Shown here: one piece after another, positions 51,868 through 61,164 of the stretch | Layout of the letters: the number at the start of each line of letters is the position of its first letter | How positions within the stretch are numbered: the stretch's first letter is position 1 | From: Psychrobacter sp. Choline-02u-9 | GTDB taxonomy: Bacteria > Pseudomonadota > Gammaproteobacteria > Pseudomonadales > Moraxellaceae | Reading direction: 5' to 3' | Assembly: GCF_002836505.1 (NCBI RefSeq) | Contig: NZ_PJBF01000054.1 | Span: 1 to 64,000 of the forward strand | Length of the DNA: 64,000 nucleotides | Notes under the pieces: generated by a model | The model's database searches: none | The model's input: only the letters and a program-made list of their open reading frames with translations | What the model was told of the DNA's origin: nothing | Translations under genes and position numbers: made by a program

Positions 51868-52896
51868 TTATTGATTATAGTCGATGACGATACGACCTTC
51901 GATTTTGCCATTACGCATCCGCTCAAAAATATCATTGATGTTCTCTAACGGCTCAGCTTTGACGGTCGCTTTGACTTTGCCAGCCGCTGCCATATCTAGC
52001 GACTCTTGTAAGTCAAGACGTGTGCCAACGATAGAGCCGCGTATGGTGATACCATTGAGTACAGTATCAAAGATTGACACCGGGAAGTCGCCAGTGGGGA
52101 GCCCGTTACATACTAAAGTACCACCGCGACGTAACATGCTTAAGGCTTGATCAAAAGCTTTTGATGATACTGCAGTGACTAACACGCCATGAGCGCCACC
52201 GATTTTTTCTTGTAGCAACTCGCCTGGGTCTGTATTTTTGGCATTTACCGTCACTGTTGCCCCCAGCTTTTTGGCGAATTCAAGTTTTTCGTCATCAATA
52301 TCAACAGCAGCAACATTGAGCCCCATGGCAATGGCATACTGTACAGCCATGTGACCAAGGCCGCCGATACCTGAAATAACAACCCAGTCGCCTGGCTTGG
52401 TGTCGGTCATTTTAAGACCTTTATATACCGTGACGCCCGCACATAAAACAGGGGCAATCTCAATGGAGTCGACACTCTCAGGAATAATGCCAACATAGTT
52501 GGCATCTGCAAGGACGTATTCTGCAAAGCTACCGTTCACTGAGTAACCAGAGTTTTCTTGCTTTTTACATAAGGTTTCCCAGCCACCCAAGCAATGCGTA
52601 CAGTGACCACAAGCAGAGTATAGCCATGGCACACCAACGCGATCACCTGCTTTGACATGAGTTACGCCGTCACCGACCGCCGTGATCACGCCAACACCTT
52701 CATGACCTGGGATAAATGGCGGGCTTGGCTTAACAGGCCAGTCCCCCTCAACCGCATGCAAATCAGTATGACAGACGCCTGAGGCGTGCATTTTGACAAC
52801 TATTTGCCCAGCACCTGCGGTTGGAATGTCGACTTCTTCGATTTTTAAGTCTTGACCGAACTCATGTAATACAGCGGCTTTCATTTTGTTAGTCAT
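51868..52896 (-). CDS. adhP: Zinc-dependent alcohol dehydrogenase (AdhP-like)
   Basis: A 342-aa medium-chain dehydrogenase oxidising primary alcohols with NAD. The catalytic zinc site is [14 protein letters not shown] plus GHEGVG, the structural zinc cluster is [15 protein letters not shown], and the cofactor loop is [14 protein letters not shown]. The length and motifs match the bacterial propanol-preferring AdhP type. The start at ATGACTAAC has GAGAG upstream; a frame to 52959 adds 21 residues not expected. It lies downstream of an aldehyde dehydrogenase in the same direction with a 236-base gap containing a GC-rich hairpin. Confidence 0.92.
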   Translation of the reverse strand: MTNKMKAAVLHEFGQDLKIEEVDIPTAGAGQIVVKMHASGVCHTDLHAVEGDWPVKPSPPFIPGHEGVGVITAVGDGVTHVKAGDRVGVPWLYSACGHCTHCLGGWETLCKKQENSGYSVNGSFAEYVLADANYVGIIPESVDSIEIAPVLCAGVTVYKGLKMTDTKPGDWVVISGIGGLGHMAVQYAIAMGLNVAAVDIDDEKLEFAKKLGATVTVNAKNTDPGELLQEKIGGAHGVLVTAVSSKAFDQALSMLRRGGTLVCNGLPTGDFPVSIFDTVLNGITIRGSIVGTRLDLQESLDMAAAGKVKATVKAEPLENINDIFERMRNGKIEGRIVIDYNQ

Positions 52897-53079
52897 AATA
52901 AGCTCTCTTTTATGGGTGATTGATAAATGTTGATATAAAAAGTTGTTGCGATATTGCATTCAAAATATGCAAACACCTTATTTTGAACGCAAGACTGCTA
53001 CAAATTTTTCCTGCTGTGCGCCTAAGCGCATTAGAGGATATAAAAATTCGTCTCAGTTTTTTATTTAGATCGTTGTAGC

Positions 53080-53113
53080 GAGCGGGCTATGTAACACTTG
53101 TGATAACCCGCTC
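53080..53113. repeat. GC-rich hairpin between aldehyde and alcohol dehydrogenase genes
   Basis: GAGCGGG (53080-53086) pairs with CCCGCTC (53107-53113). There is no T run on the minus strand. It may reduce read-through or mark a processing point between the two genes. Confidence 0.5.
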
Positions 53114-53132
53114 CATGATTAGCAATGATGGT

Positions 53133-54659
53133 TTAGAAGAAGCCCATTTTTTTCTGACTGTACGACACCAGCATGTTTTTGGTTTGCTGATAGTGGTCGA
53201 GCATCATTAAATGGTTTTCACGTCCGATACCAGATTGTTTGTAACCACCGAACGCCGAATGTGATGGATAAATATGATAGCAGTTGGTCCATACGCGGCC
53301 TGCTTGGATACCACGTCCGAAGCGATATGCCTTGTGTACACTACGGGTCCATACACCAGCGCCTAAACCATACAAGGTGTCATTGGCAATCTGCATGGCT
53401 TCGTCATCGTCTTTAAAAGTAGTCACGGCAAGGACAGGTCCAAAGATCTCTTCTTGGAACACGCGCATGTCGTTGGTGCCCTCAAAGATCGTTGGCTTGA
53501 CGTAGTAACCATCTGCTAAGTCGCCATCGTGTTTGGCTTGTTCTCCGCCGACGAGCACTTTTGCGCCTTCTTTTTTACCGATGTCGAGATAAGATAAAAT
53601 TTTCTCTAGTTGGTCTGAGCTGGCTTGCGCGCCAATCATGGTGTCGGTATCGAGTGGGTTGCCCATTTTGATGGCCTCGACACGGGCGATACAGCGTTTG
53701 ATAAACTCATCATAGATGCTCTCATGAACGAGTGCCCGCGATGGACAGGTGCAGATTTCACCTTGGTTCAGTGCAAACATCACTAGACCTTCGACCGCTT
53801 TGTCCAAGAAGTCATCGTCCTCATCCATAACATCGGCAAAGAAGATGTTAGGGCTTTTGCCACCAAGCTCTAACGTCACTGGAATGATGTTTTCGCTCGC
53901 GTACTGCATAATGAGGCGGCCAGTGGTAGTCTCACCTGTAAAGGCAACTTTATTGATGCGAGGGTTTGAGGCAAGTGGCTTACCCGCTTCGACCCCAAAG
54001 CCATTGACGACGTTTAGCACGCCCTTTGGCAAAATGTCAGCGATACCGATGGTCTCTAACATGAACAGAATAGAAACTGGCGTTTGTTCGGCTGGCTTTA
54101 GAACGACACAGTTACCAGCAGCAAGGGCAGGTGCTAGCTTCCAAACGGCCATTAGGATAGGAAAGTTCCAAGGAATGATTTGACCGACGACACCAAGTGG
54201 CTCATGAAAATGATAAGCCACAGTGTCTTCGTCAATCTGACTGATACCGCCTTCTTGTGCGCGAATGGCGCTGGCAAAATAACGGAAGTGATCAATGGCT
54301 AGAGGGATGTCGGCTGCGAGTGTCTCACGAACAGGTTTGCCGTTTTCGTAACATTCGGCAATCGCAATCGCTTCTAGGTTGGCTTCCATGCTGTCAGCAA
54401 TTTTGAGTAACAAGTTGGCACGTTCAGTAACACTGGTCTTACCCCAAGCATCTTTGGCAGCATGCGCCGCGTCTAGGGCTTTTTCGATATCGGCTTCTTT
54501 TGAGCGGGCTACTTGGCAAATAGTTTTACCATCGATGGGGCTTGTGTTATCAAAATACTCTCCATCGATAGGAGCGGTCCACTCACCATTAATAAAGTTA
54601 TCGTATTTTTCGCGGAACTGAACAGGGCTACCTTCCGTATTGGGATTTGCATACAGCAT
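53133..54659 (-). CDS. NAD-dependent aldehyde dehydrogenase (ExaC/AldB-like)
   Basis: A 508-aa enzyme of the acetaldehyde/chloroacetaldehyde dehydrogenase branch. The segment [20 protein letters not shown], the glutamate motif [13 protein letters not shown] and the catalytic cysteine in [14 protein letters not shown] are clear. GEICTCPSR with the final GFF is typical of AldB/ExaC proteins of ethanol oxidation. AAGGAG stands before the ATG. The order aldehyde dehydrogenase, alcohol dehydrogenase, DUF779, GMC oxidoreductase, all on one strand, makes an alcohol-to-acid pathway feeding acetyl units to the glyoxylate shunt plausible. Confidence 0.93.
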   Translation of the reverse strand: MLYANPNTEGSPVQFREKYDNFINGEWTAPIDGEYFDNTSPIDGKTICQVARSKEADIEKALDAAHAAKDAWGKTSVTERANLLLKIADSMEANLEAIAIAECYENGKPVRETLAADIPLAIDHFRYFASAIRAQEGGISQIDEDTVAYHFHEPLGVVGQIIPWNFPILMAVWKLAPALAAGNCVVLKPAEQTPVSILFMLETIGIADILPKGVLNVVNGFGVEAGKPLASNPRINKVAFTGETTTGRLIMQYASENIIPVTLELGGKSPNIFFADVMDEDDDFLDKAVEGLVMFALNQGEICTCPSRALVHESIYDEFIKRCIARVEAIKMGNPLDTDTMIGAQASSDQLEKILSYLDIGKKEGAKVLVGGEQAKHDGDLADGYYVKPTIFEGTNDMRVFQEEIFGPVLAVTTFKDDDEAMQIANDTLYGLGAGVWTRSVHKAYRFGRGIQAGRVWTNCYHIYPSHSAFGGYKQSGIGRENHLMMLDHYQQTKNMLVSYSQKKMGFF

Positions 54660-55166
54660 GAAACACTCCTTGTTGTGTTGTTTGTTTTATCGGATAATAC
54701 AAGCGCAATTTTATCTATCCTAATATCTGTTATCGCAAAACAATATCAGTTGATGTTGTGATTGATTAACATCAATTGCTCTCTGTACACGTTTCATACT
54801 ACTCGGCTTCTGCTGATAATCATACTAAAATTTTATAATGACTGATGAGTTAACACATAACAGGAAGTTTGCTTTAATGGCCATGATTTTATTGCTGTAA
54901 AGCCTAGAATGCATAGGCTTGGTATTTATGATCAAAGCAGATACTTTACGGAAAAAATTAAAAGATAAGCTATTGATTTTTTGCATTTATAAAAAATAAA
55001 GCATTTTTTATCTATATTCTATTGACAATTGTTTATTTTATTGTCGATACCTCAAGGTTGCACAGCCCGCAAATTTTAGGTGATTTTAGGCAAATGTTGC
55101 GTTTTTTTCCATTATGATGATGGTTTTATTATTCTCTTTTTTCACATTACTGGCTGGTTTGAATCT
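54660..55166. promoter_or_regulatory. Divergent control region with an 11-bp inverted repeat
   Basis: No gene; AT-rich. CAGTTGATGTT (54747-54757) is inverted as AACATCAATTG (54768-54778) with a 10-base spacer, about 90-120 bases before the aldehyde dehydrogenase start. It is operator-like in spacing. I looked for a sigma-54 pair on the minus strand and saw none. Confidence 0.45.
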
Positions 55167-57113
55167 ATGCGTCAATCTTCTGCTCTCGATATCTTAAAAA
55201 CAGGTCAAAATGTCTTTTTAACGGGCTCAGCAGGCTCAGGTAAGACCTATACGCTCAATCAATATATTGATTATCTACGCGCTCGCCGTGTGCCTGTTGC
55301 GGTGACTGCCAGTACCGGTATTGCTGCCACACACATGAACGGCACAACGATTCATAGTTGGTCGGGTATTGGTATCAAGGATGAGCTGTCTGATCGAGAT
55401 TTGACAAATTTATCACGCAAGCAGTTCTTAGCAGACAGACTAAAAGACACGGCTGTGTTGGTCATCGATGAGATATCAATGCTACATGCCAAACAGCTTA
55501 ACTTGGTCAGCCAAGTCCTCAAGCATGTCCGCAAAAATAACAAAGCCTTTGGTGGTATACAAGTCGTTGTCGCAGGGGACTTTTTTCAGCTGCCGCCCAT
55601 CGGTAGCAAGGGCGAGAGCAATCGTGAAAAATTTGCCTTTATGTCTGAGGCGTGGCTCGATGCCAAGTTCCATATTTGCTATCTGTCAGAGCAGCATAGA
55701 CAAGTCAGTGACGCGGCGAATGGCGGGCTTGATCTAGATGATATTCTCAATCAAATCCGCCGTCAGGAAGTAACCTTTGAGGCGATTGCCGCTTTAGAAG
55801 CGACTTATGACCAAAGTGTCGATATCAAGCGTACGCGTCTGTATACCCACAATCTCAACGTCAATAAAATCAATGACAAAGAACTGGCGTCTCTAGATGG
55901 CGAGATGATGCGTTTTGAGGCGACGGCGACAGGCGATAGTAAGCTGGTTGAGACGCTAAAAAAGACCGTGCGTACCCAAGACGAGCTGATTCTAAAAGTC
56001 GGTGCCAAGGTAATGTTTATCAAAAACAACGCTGAGCTTGGTGTCTCTAACGGAACGATGGGCGAGTTAATTGGGTTTGCTGCTGTCAAAGTGGATGACA
56101 GTAAAGACAGCAGTGAGGCATTGATCGAAAATAACATTGATGCGGACCGTGAAGATACTGACGAAACCACGGATAAACAGACGACCAAGGGTAAAAAAAG
56201 CGCTGCTAAAAAAGAAGCCGATAAGCCAAAAGCAAAGAAAGCGGCGACGCAAAAAATGCCTGTGGTTAGACTAAACTCCGGACGTGAAGTCATCGCTGAA
56301 CCTGAAGAATGGATCATCGAAGATGAAACGGGCGATGTGCTGGCAAGTTATTTACAAGTACCGCTCTGTCTAGCATGGGCAATCACCATTCATAAATCGC
56401 AAGGCATGACCCTTGACGCGGCTGAGATTGATTTATCGCGTACCTTTGAGCTTGGGCAAGGCTATGTGGCCTTGTCACGTCTCAAGTCGCTGGCAGGATT
56501 GCAGCTGCTGGGTATGAATGACATGAGCTTGCAACTTGATCCATTAGCACGCGGCGCAGACAAGCGATTTTTGGTGCTGTCTGACGAAGCTGATGCCAAC
56601 TATGCCATGCTCGATGAAGAAAGCATGCAGCAGGCACATGAGAAGTTTGTCTTAAAGTCAGGTGGTACGCTCAGTCAATCCGTGATTGATGCCTATGCCG
56701 CGCTGCAAAAAAAGCGCCGCGAACAGCAGCAAGCGCAAATAGATAAAAAGCAAAAACAGGGCAATCAGGTCTCTGATAAGTCAGAAAGCACCTTGAGTGC
56801 AACCCGAGTGTTATTGGAGGAGAGTTTGACCATTGCGGAGATTTCAGAAGCACGTCAATTGTCACAATCGACCATCATGCGCCATATCGGTGAGCTAAAA
56901 TCACAAGATCCGAGTCTTGCCTGCGATCATCTGCGTCCAGATGATGAGGTGATGACAGCCGTAGGTAATGCCTATGTCGCCATTAAAGTCGCCAATAATC
57001 CAAATGACTTCAATGATGACGGTAGCATCAAGCTGCGTCCGATATATGATCATCTCAAGCAAAGCATTGACTTCAATACCATTCGCCTCGCATTGATTTT
57101 TATCACCCCATAG
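55167..57113 (+). CDS. PIF1-like superfamily 1 helicase with C-terminal HTH
   Basis: A 648-aa helicase of the PIF1/RecD-like kind. Walker A is GSAGSGKTYTL, motif Ia TASTGIAA, Walker B LVIDEISML, motif III QVVVAGDFFQLPP, and motifs V-VI include AITIHKSQGMTLD and YVALSRLKSLAGL. Between motifs IV and V there is a Lys/Ala-rich low-complexity insertion (about residues 330-385). The C-terminal about 90 residues contain an HTH-like block (ESLTIAEISEARQLSQSTIMR) as in the HTH_40 tails of RecQ-like helicases. The start is taken at ATGCGTCAATC, since the upstream 29 codons are phenylalanine-rich and unlike the family. It probably acts on DNA structure or replication forks. Confidence 0.88.
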   Translation: MRQSSALDILKTGQNVFLTGSAGSGKTYTLNQYIDYLRARRVPVAVTASTGIAATHMNGTTIHSWSGIGIKDELSDRDLTNLSRKQFLADRLKDTAVLVIDEISMLHAKQLNLVSQVLKHVRKNNKAFGGIQVVVAGDFFQLPPIGSKGESNREKFAFMSEAWLDAKFHICYLSEQHRQVSDAANGGLDLDDILNQIRRQEVTFEAIAALEATYDQSVDIKRTRLYTHNLNVNKINDKELASLDGEMMRFEATATGDSKLVETLKKTVRTQDELILKVGAKVMFIKNNAELGVSNGTMGELIGFAAVKVDDSKDSSEALIENNIDADREDTDETTDKQTTKGKKSAAKKEADKPKAKKAATQKMPVVRLNSGREVIAEPEEWIIEDETGDVLASYLQVPLCLAWAITIHKSQGMTLDAAEIDLSRTFELGQGYVALSRLKSLAGLQLLGMNDMSLQLDPLARGADKRFLVLSDEADANYAMLDEESMQQAHEKFVLKSGGTLSQSVIDAYAALQKKRREQQQAQIDKKQKQGNQVSDKSESTLSATRVLLEESLTIAEISEARQLSQSTIMRHIGELKSQDPSLACDHLRPDDEVMTAVGNAYVAIKVANNPNDFNDDGSIKLRPIYDHLKQSIDFNTIRLALIFITP

Positions 57114-57245
57114 TTTTGCTGCCTATAACTTTGTTACCTTTATTTTTATAGGCTTTATTTTTGCTATTTCTTAATATTCAGCAATCATTAGCGCACTCAA
57201 CGTGATAACGCTCAGTTTTTACCCTCATTTATAGCGATACCCTTT

Positions 57246-58406
57246 ATGTCCAATGTTATGCCTGATTTTTCGAGCGCTACTTATCAATTGACCTCTGACC
57301 CGATAGCGGCGACGTTCCGTACTACTGGTGAGCATACACAGCCACTTAGAGTCGCTATCAATGGCTTTGGTCGTATAGGGCGCAATGTACTTCGCGCTTT
57401 GCTAGAGCGCTTTGAAGTGTTAGGCCGTGCGATTCATGTGGTGGCAATTAATGACTTAGCGCCAGCGGATATCTTGCTGCATTTATTAAAGTTTGATAGC
57501 ACCCATGGCCGCCTCAGTCGATTAGGGGTAAATGCTGAAATTGTAGAGAGTGAGTCAGGTGATACAAGCAAGACTGAGCTCTGTCTGACTAAGAATAATC
57601 TAACTTACTGTATCAATATGCTATCAGAGCCTGATCCCAAAAATTTACCTTGGCAGGCGCTGGGTGTTGATGTGGTTTTAGAATGTACAGGGCATTTTCG
57701 CTCGTATGAGCAGGCGACGCTACATATTGATGCTGGCGCGCAGCAAGTAATTATCGGTGCCGCGCCATTTGATGATGTGGATGCCTGTATCGTGATGGGC
57801 GTGAATACCGATGCGCTCACGCTTGAGCTACCGATTATCTCTAGTGTTTCTTGCACCACGCAGGCATTGGTACCGTTGATTGATACGCTAGATAAGGCGT
57901 TTGGTGTGCAGTCCGCCATGATGACAGAGATTCATGCAGTTACTGCTGATCAGACAGTGCTAGATCAAGCACATCGAGATCCAAGACGGGCGCGCGCTTC
58001 TGGCTATAATATCATTCCAACGACATCTAGTAGTATCGCTGCGACAGAGCGGGTGCTACCAGCAATGGTCGGCAAAATAAACGGACATTCGATACGGGTG
58101 CCCACTATCGACGTGGCTGCGATTGATGTCACCTTTGTATTTGATACGCCAGATGTCGATGTCGAGACAGTTCGAGAAGTACTCAAATCTGCCAGTCAGG
58201 CGCATCTGCATGACATCATGGCTTATACCGATGAGCCATTGGTATCTAGTGATTTTATCCATCAGACTGAGTCGCTTATCATTGATGGGCAACAACTTAT
58301 GCAAGTAGGCGGTCAATATAAGGTTTTTGCATGGTACGATAATGAATGGGGCTATGCCAATAGGCTGCTCGATATGTGCTTACATCTGGCCTCAAGCAAG
58401 CGATAA
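57246..58406 (+). CDS. Glyceraldehyde-3-phosphate dehydrogenase family protein (divergent)
   Basis: A 386-aa NAD-binding enzyme with VAINGFGRIGRNVLRALL as the cofactor fold after a 33-residue N-terminal extension. The catalytic cysteine is in SSVSCTTQALVPL (about 203), a histidine is in TEIHAVTADQ, and the C-terminal end is YDNEWGYANRLLDM. The usual motif reads SCTTNC; here Asn-Cys is replaced by Gln-Ala, and the following loop (PRRARASGYNIIPTTSS) resembles GAPDH. It could be GapA, GapB or erythrose-4-phosphate dehydrogenase; I cannot decide from sequence alone. No ribosome binding site is obvious at the first ATG. No other glycolytic gene adjoins. Confidence 0.85.
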   Translation: MSNVMPDFSSATYQLTSDPIAATFRTTGEHTQPLRVAINGFGRIGRNVLRALLERFEVLGRAIHVVAINDLAPADILLHLLKFDSTHGRLSRLGVNAEIVESESGDTSKTELCLTKNNLTYCINMLSEPDPKNLPWQALGVDVVLECTGHFRSYEQATLHIDAGAQQVIIGAAPFDDVDACIVMGVNTDALTLELPIISSVSCTTQALVPLIDTLDKAFGVQSAMMTEIHAVTADQTVLDQAHRDPRRARASGYNIIPTTSSSIAATERVLPAMVGKINGHSIRVPTIDVAAIDVTFVFDTPDVDVETVREVLKSASQAHLHDIMAYTDEPLVSSDFIHQTESLIIDGQQLMQVGGQYKVFAWYDNEWGYANRLLDMCLHLASSKR

Positions 58407-58459
58407 TGCATCAATTTACAAGTATTCGAAAATTAATTGAATTTTTTTAGTTTAGGGGC

Positions 58460-58487
58460 TTGCATTATAAAATGATATCTATATAAT
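58460..58487 (+). promoter_or_regulatory. Promoter of the tRNA-Ser gene
   Basis: TTGCAT (58460-58465) and TATAAT (58482-58487) are separated by 16 bases and end 11 bases before the tRNA. This is a good sigma-70 match. Confidence 0.75.
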
Positions 58488-58498
58488 GATGCACCAAT

Positions 58499-58589
58499 GG
58501 AGACGTGGCAGAGCGGTTGAATGCACCGGTCTTGAAAACCGACAAGGGTTAATAGCCCTTCGAGAGTTCGAATCTCTCCGTCTCCGCCA
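58499..58589 (+). tRNA. tRNA-Ser (anticodon TGA)
   Basis: The acceptor stem GGAGACG pairs with CGTCTCC, with discriminator G and encoded CCA. The anticodon loop CTTGAAA gives TGA. A long variable arm (AAGGGTTAATAGCCCTT) identifies the class II serine tRNA, and the T-loop is GTTCGAATC. Confidence 0.97.
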
Positions 58590-58597
58590 AATTCGAA

Positions 58598-58632
58598 AAA
58601 GCCCCAATCAGCAATGATTGGGGCTTTTTTTT
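58598..58632. terminator. Terminator after tRNA-Ser, likely bidirectional
   Basis: GCCCCAATCA (58601-58610) pairs with TGATTGGGGC (58615-58624) around GCAA, then eight Ts. On the minus strand five Ts follow, serving the lipoprotein gene. Confidence 0.93.
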
Positions 58633-58700
58633 ATGGTATCGATAAAAGTATTAAATAATACCTTCTACTTCTATAAAAACCTCAATAGTAAGTTATACAG

Positions 58701-59432
58701 CTACTTCACCAGTGAGTTTTCAAATTCGATTGTCTGTTCGTCTGCTAAGGTAAGCGTACCTTTATTAATCTCGATAGTGATGCCACTAGCATTTTTGATA
58801 GCGCGCATGACATTGATATCCTCAATGCTGCTTTCAATAATGATCTTGCCAGACTGCTCTGGTGCGATAGGTGGATCAAAGGCTGTCAATGGCACATTAA
58901 AGTTTTTGCCCTTTGTCAGGTTGGCATCCTTCATGGTCAGCGTCCCTTTAAAACTTTTTATCGCGCCTTTGCCATGATTAGATAGCATAAACTGCATTTT
59001 GACTTGATTTAAGCTATCGCTATCACTGGTTTTCACAGGGAGCAGGGCGACAGGGTACATCTGTGCGGTAGCATTAGTCGCCTGACCTTTGACAATTGGG
59101 CTTTTCTTGCCCGTTGGGTTGTTTGGATGCAGACGCTCGTATTCACGCTGTTGTATTAGCGCCTGCTTAATAGTGGTGCGCGGCATGGCTCCTGATTCAT
59201 AAGCGTCGCTCAATTTCATGCGCAGCATATATCTGCTGAGTACTTGTTGATCGGCCTCAGACAACTGTTCAAAAGTTTGCCCTAACTTTTTTTGCCATTG
59301 GTCAGAATCTGTCGGTATGGTTGTTTTACTTGGATCAGTCTGCGGCGATGAGCAGCCAGTTGCAATCACTAGCATTGCTACCGTCATGGTTGAAAACAAA
59401 GTTTTGTTGAAACGCTGATGTAAGCCCGTCAT
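58701..59432 (-). CDS. Putative lipoprotein, unknown function
   Basis: A 243-aa protein with a lipoprotein signal: hydrophobic stretch then VIATGC (Cys27). The strong AAGGAGGGG upstream (minus strand) supports this start over an internal Met. After a Ser/Thr/Pro linker come a helical region (QKKLGQTFEQLSEADQQVLS) and a beta-rich C-terminal half (VKMQFMLSNHGKGAIKSFKG, GKIIIESSIEDINVM) that looks like an immunoglobulin-type fold. I do not recognise the family. It is followed by a bidirectional terminator shared with tRNA-Ser. Confidence 0.78.
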   Translation of the reverse strand: MTGLHQRFNKTLFSTMTVAMLVIATGCSSPQTDPSKTTIPTDSDQWQKKLGQTFEQLSEADQQVLSRYMLRMKLSDAYESGAMPRTTIKQALIQQREYERLHPNNPTGKKSPIVKGQATNATAQMYPVALLPVKTSDSDSLNQVKMQFMLSNHGKGAIKSFKGTLTMKDANLTKGKNFNVPLTAFDPPIAPEQSGKIIIESSIEDINVMRAIKNASGITIEINKGTLTLADEQTIEFENSLVK

Positions 59433-59736
59433 CGTACCCCTCCTTGCAGATCTTTATTATGTTAAAACCCTATAAATAGTCACGACTATATCCTTAATAT
59501 ACCTTGTTTAAACATCTGTTGTGTTTAATTATGGCTAACTACAGTCGCAAATATATCGGAGTACTTAAAAACATGTTTACTATAAATCAGATGCAAGAAG
59601 GGCGTAACAAGAGGAGAGTTAGAGAAAGATCAGTAATGCTTTAACTTTTATAACAGCCACAAAAAAGACCAAGCTCGCGTTAGCAAACTTGGTCTATTTT
59701 ATTTTAATATTATCTAGCAGCGTTACTATTAATTGT
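59433..59736 (-). terminator. Intergenic region with terminator for the RHH gene
   Basis: The only feature seen is a hairpin with AGACCAAG (59666-59673) pairing CTTGGTCT (59688-59695), followed on the minus strand by a T run. It lies just after the ribbon-helix-helix gene. The rest is AT-rich and gene-free. Confidence 0.75.
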
Positions 59737-60066
59737 TTAATCGTTGTCTTGCAGCTCAGATAGCGGATGAGTGATGTTGTTATTATGCGTTACTACAATC
59801 GCTTCATCAATAATATGTTGGCTAACGCCGCGCTTACGTAGCGTTTCGATGAATACTTCATCATGGGCAAGCGTATAATCCTGATGGTCACGATCTAAGC
59901 CCTGACGAATATAAAGACGAATCAGCCCTTGAATGCGCTTAAAGCCCAAGTCTGATGACGTCGTTTCTAATAGACCAATCATTTCTTCAGACAAACGAAT
60001 ACTAATCGGGCGCATGATCTTTTGCGGATGATCAGAAAACTTATTTTTTATACGTACAGGTATCAT
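59737..60066 (-). CDS. Ribbon-helix-helix-like DNA-binding protein (orphan)
   Basis: A 109-aa protein whose region RPISIRLSEEMIGLLETTSS (residues 19-38) followed by GFKRIQGLIRLYIRQGL has the beta strand plus two-helix spacing of a MetJ/CopG/Arc fold. The remaining acidic C-terminus is unlike antitoxins. The ribosome binding site is weak. No toxin gene adjoins: the next gene upstream on the strand is tRNA-Asn, so this is not a typical toxin-antitoxin pair. A repressor role is inferred only from the fold. Confidence 0.7.
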   Translation of the reverse strand: MIPVRIKNKFSDHPQKIMRPISIRLSEEMIGLLETTSSDLGFKRIQGLIRLYIRQGLDRDHQDYTLAHDEVFIETLRKRGVSQHIIDEAIVVTHNNNITHPLSELQDND

Positions 60067-60214
60067 AATAAACCATTACTTTTAGTGAGTAAGAGCGAAG
60101 CACTCAAACAAAAACGAACCCAATCAAAACTAATCTTACCATACAACAAAAATGTCTAAAAGAACACCACAGCCGTGCTAATATTATTAGAAGTAAATAT
60201 AAAAGACACAGCAA

Positions 60215-60252
60215 TAAAAAAACCTCCATCAAATTATGATGAAGGTTTTTAG
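60215..60252 (-). terminator. Terminator after tRNA-Asn
   Basis: AACCT-CATCA pairs with TGATG-AGGTT with one internal mismatch, around AATTA, and a T run follows on the minus strand. Confidence 0.8.
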
Positions 60253-60256
60253 TATA

Positions 60257-60332
60257 TGGCTCTCCAACCTGGGCTCGAACCAGGGACACACGGATTAACA
60301 GTCCGTTGCTCTACCAACTGAGCTATTGGAGA
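60257..60332 (-). tRNA. tRNA-Asn (anticodon GTT)
   Basis: Minus-strand cloverleaf. The acceptor stem is TCTCCAA/TTGGAGA with discriminator G and encoded CCA (60257-60259). The D-arm is GCTCAGTTGGTAGAGC, the anticodon loop CTGTTAA gives GTT, and the T-loop is GTTCGAGCC. Confidence 0.97.
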
Positions 60333-60818
60333 ATAGCTGGTCATAACAGTAAGTTATTGATGCTTTATATTAAAGCAGTTAATTAGCTTGTTTGCGTTAT
60401 GTGGGGCACATTTTAGCCAAGTCACTACAGGCTGTCAACCTTATTATGCGTTTAATTATAAATATTATCGCAATTATTGAAAATTAACGCCAATCCCTTA
60501 TCAGATAGGCTATTTCAAGGCAGCACTCAGTAGAAAATGACGATAAATGTGCTTTAGAAATAAAAAATATTTTTAGAAACTTTTATATGGCACATAGGAT
60601 AAACGATAAGAATATAGAGCCAGACGTCGATTCGGCAAAGTAAAATTGGATTTGATGCCTTGTATTTTTAAATATAAAGGTGGTGCGATACCGTTTGACA
60701 CAATAAAGTTGCAAGACAGTCCTTCACATTGGCAGTAGAGTTCTATAAAATACCGACCATGTGGTTTCTTTGCTATGTTTTTCATAGCATGCGTTGAACA
60801 AAGGCGGGTGTTCTAAAG
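60333..60818. other. Gene-poor region between tRNA-Asn and the SMR gene
   Basis: 486 bases. A 70-codon open frame on the minus strand (60573-60785) has no ribosome binding site or recognisable family, so I do not call it. The tRNA-Asn promoter should lie near 60340-60380 on the minus strand; I see no clear pair. Confidence 0.5.
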
Positions 60819-61163
60819 ATGAGTCCTACTACTATTGCTTATGGTTACTTAGCCATTGCCATCATTTGTGAAGTGATCGGCACTACTTTTTTGATGAAGT
60901 CAGAGCAGTTCACCCGTTTGGTGCCAACTTTGATGATGGGCGCGCTCTATGCGGTTTCATTTTATCTAATGGCTCAGACGCTTAAGACCATACCGCTAGG
61001 TATTGCGTACGCGCTGTGGGGCGGACTCGGAATCGTACTGACATCACTCGTTGGTGTGGTGCTATTCAAGCAAAATCTTGATACAGCAGCAGTGGTCGGT
61101 ATCGCGATGATCGTCGGCGGTGTTGTTGTGATGAACTTATTGTCTAATTCTGTGGTGCATTGA
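60819..61163 (+). CDS. Small multidrug resistance (SMR) efflux protein, EmrE-like
   Basis: A 114-aa, four-helix inner-membrane protein exporting cationic compounds by proton exchange. The essential membrane glutamate is in AIICEVIGTTFLMKSE (Glu18; equivalent to Glu14 in EmrE). The signature GIAYALWGGLGIVLTS is intact, and FKQNLD marks the loop before the last helix. Length is as expected (110 in EmrE). It could instead be a guanidinium- or polyamine-type SMR; the residues around Glu18 favour the EmrE/Qac branch. The next gene, a TetR regulator, begins one base after its stop. Confidence 0.9.
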   Translation: MSPTTIAYGYLAIAIICEVIGTTFLMKSEQFTRLVPTLMMGALYAVSFYLMAQTLKTIPLGIAYALWGGLGIVLTSLVGVVLFKQNLDTAAVVGIAMIVGGVVVMNLLSNSVVH

Positions 61164-61164
61164 T

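Noticed and set aside
53749..54183. 144-codon open frame antisense to the aldehyde dehydrogenase
   Set aside because: Shadow of a well-supported gene; no start signals or recognisable domain.
55805..56317. 170-codon open frame antisense to the helicase
   Set aside because: It lies wholly inside a gene with complete helicase motifs; its Ser/Leu-rich text is the mirror of the Lys/Ala and acidic coding region.
59737..60066. Toxin-antitoxin system around the RHH gene
   Set aside because: No toxin-like gene on either side; neighbours are a tRNA and a lipoprotein gene behind terminators.
60573..60785. 70-codon minus-strand open frame before the SMR gene
   Set aside because: No ribosome binding site, family or conserved pattern; too weak to list as a gene.
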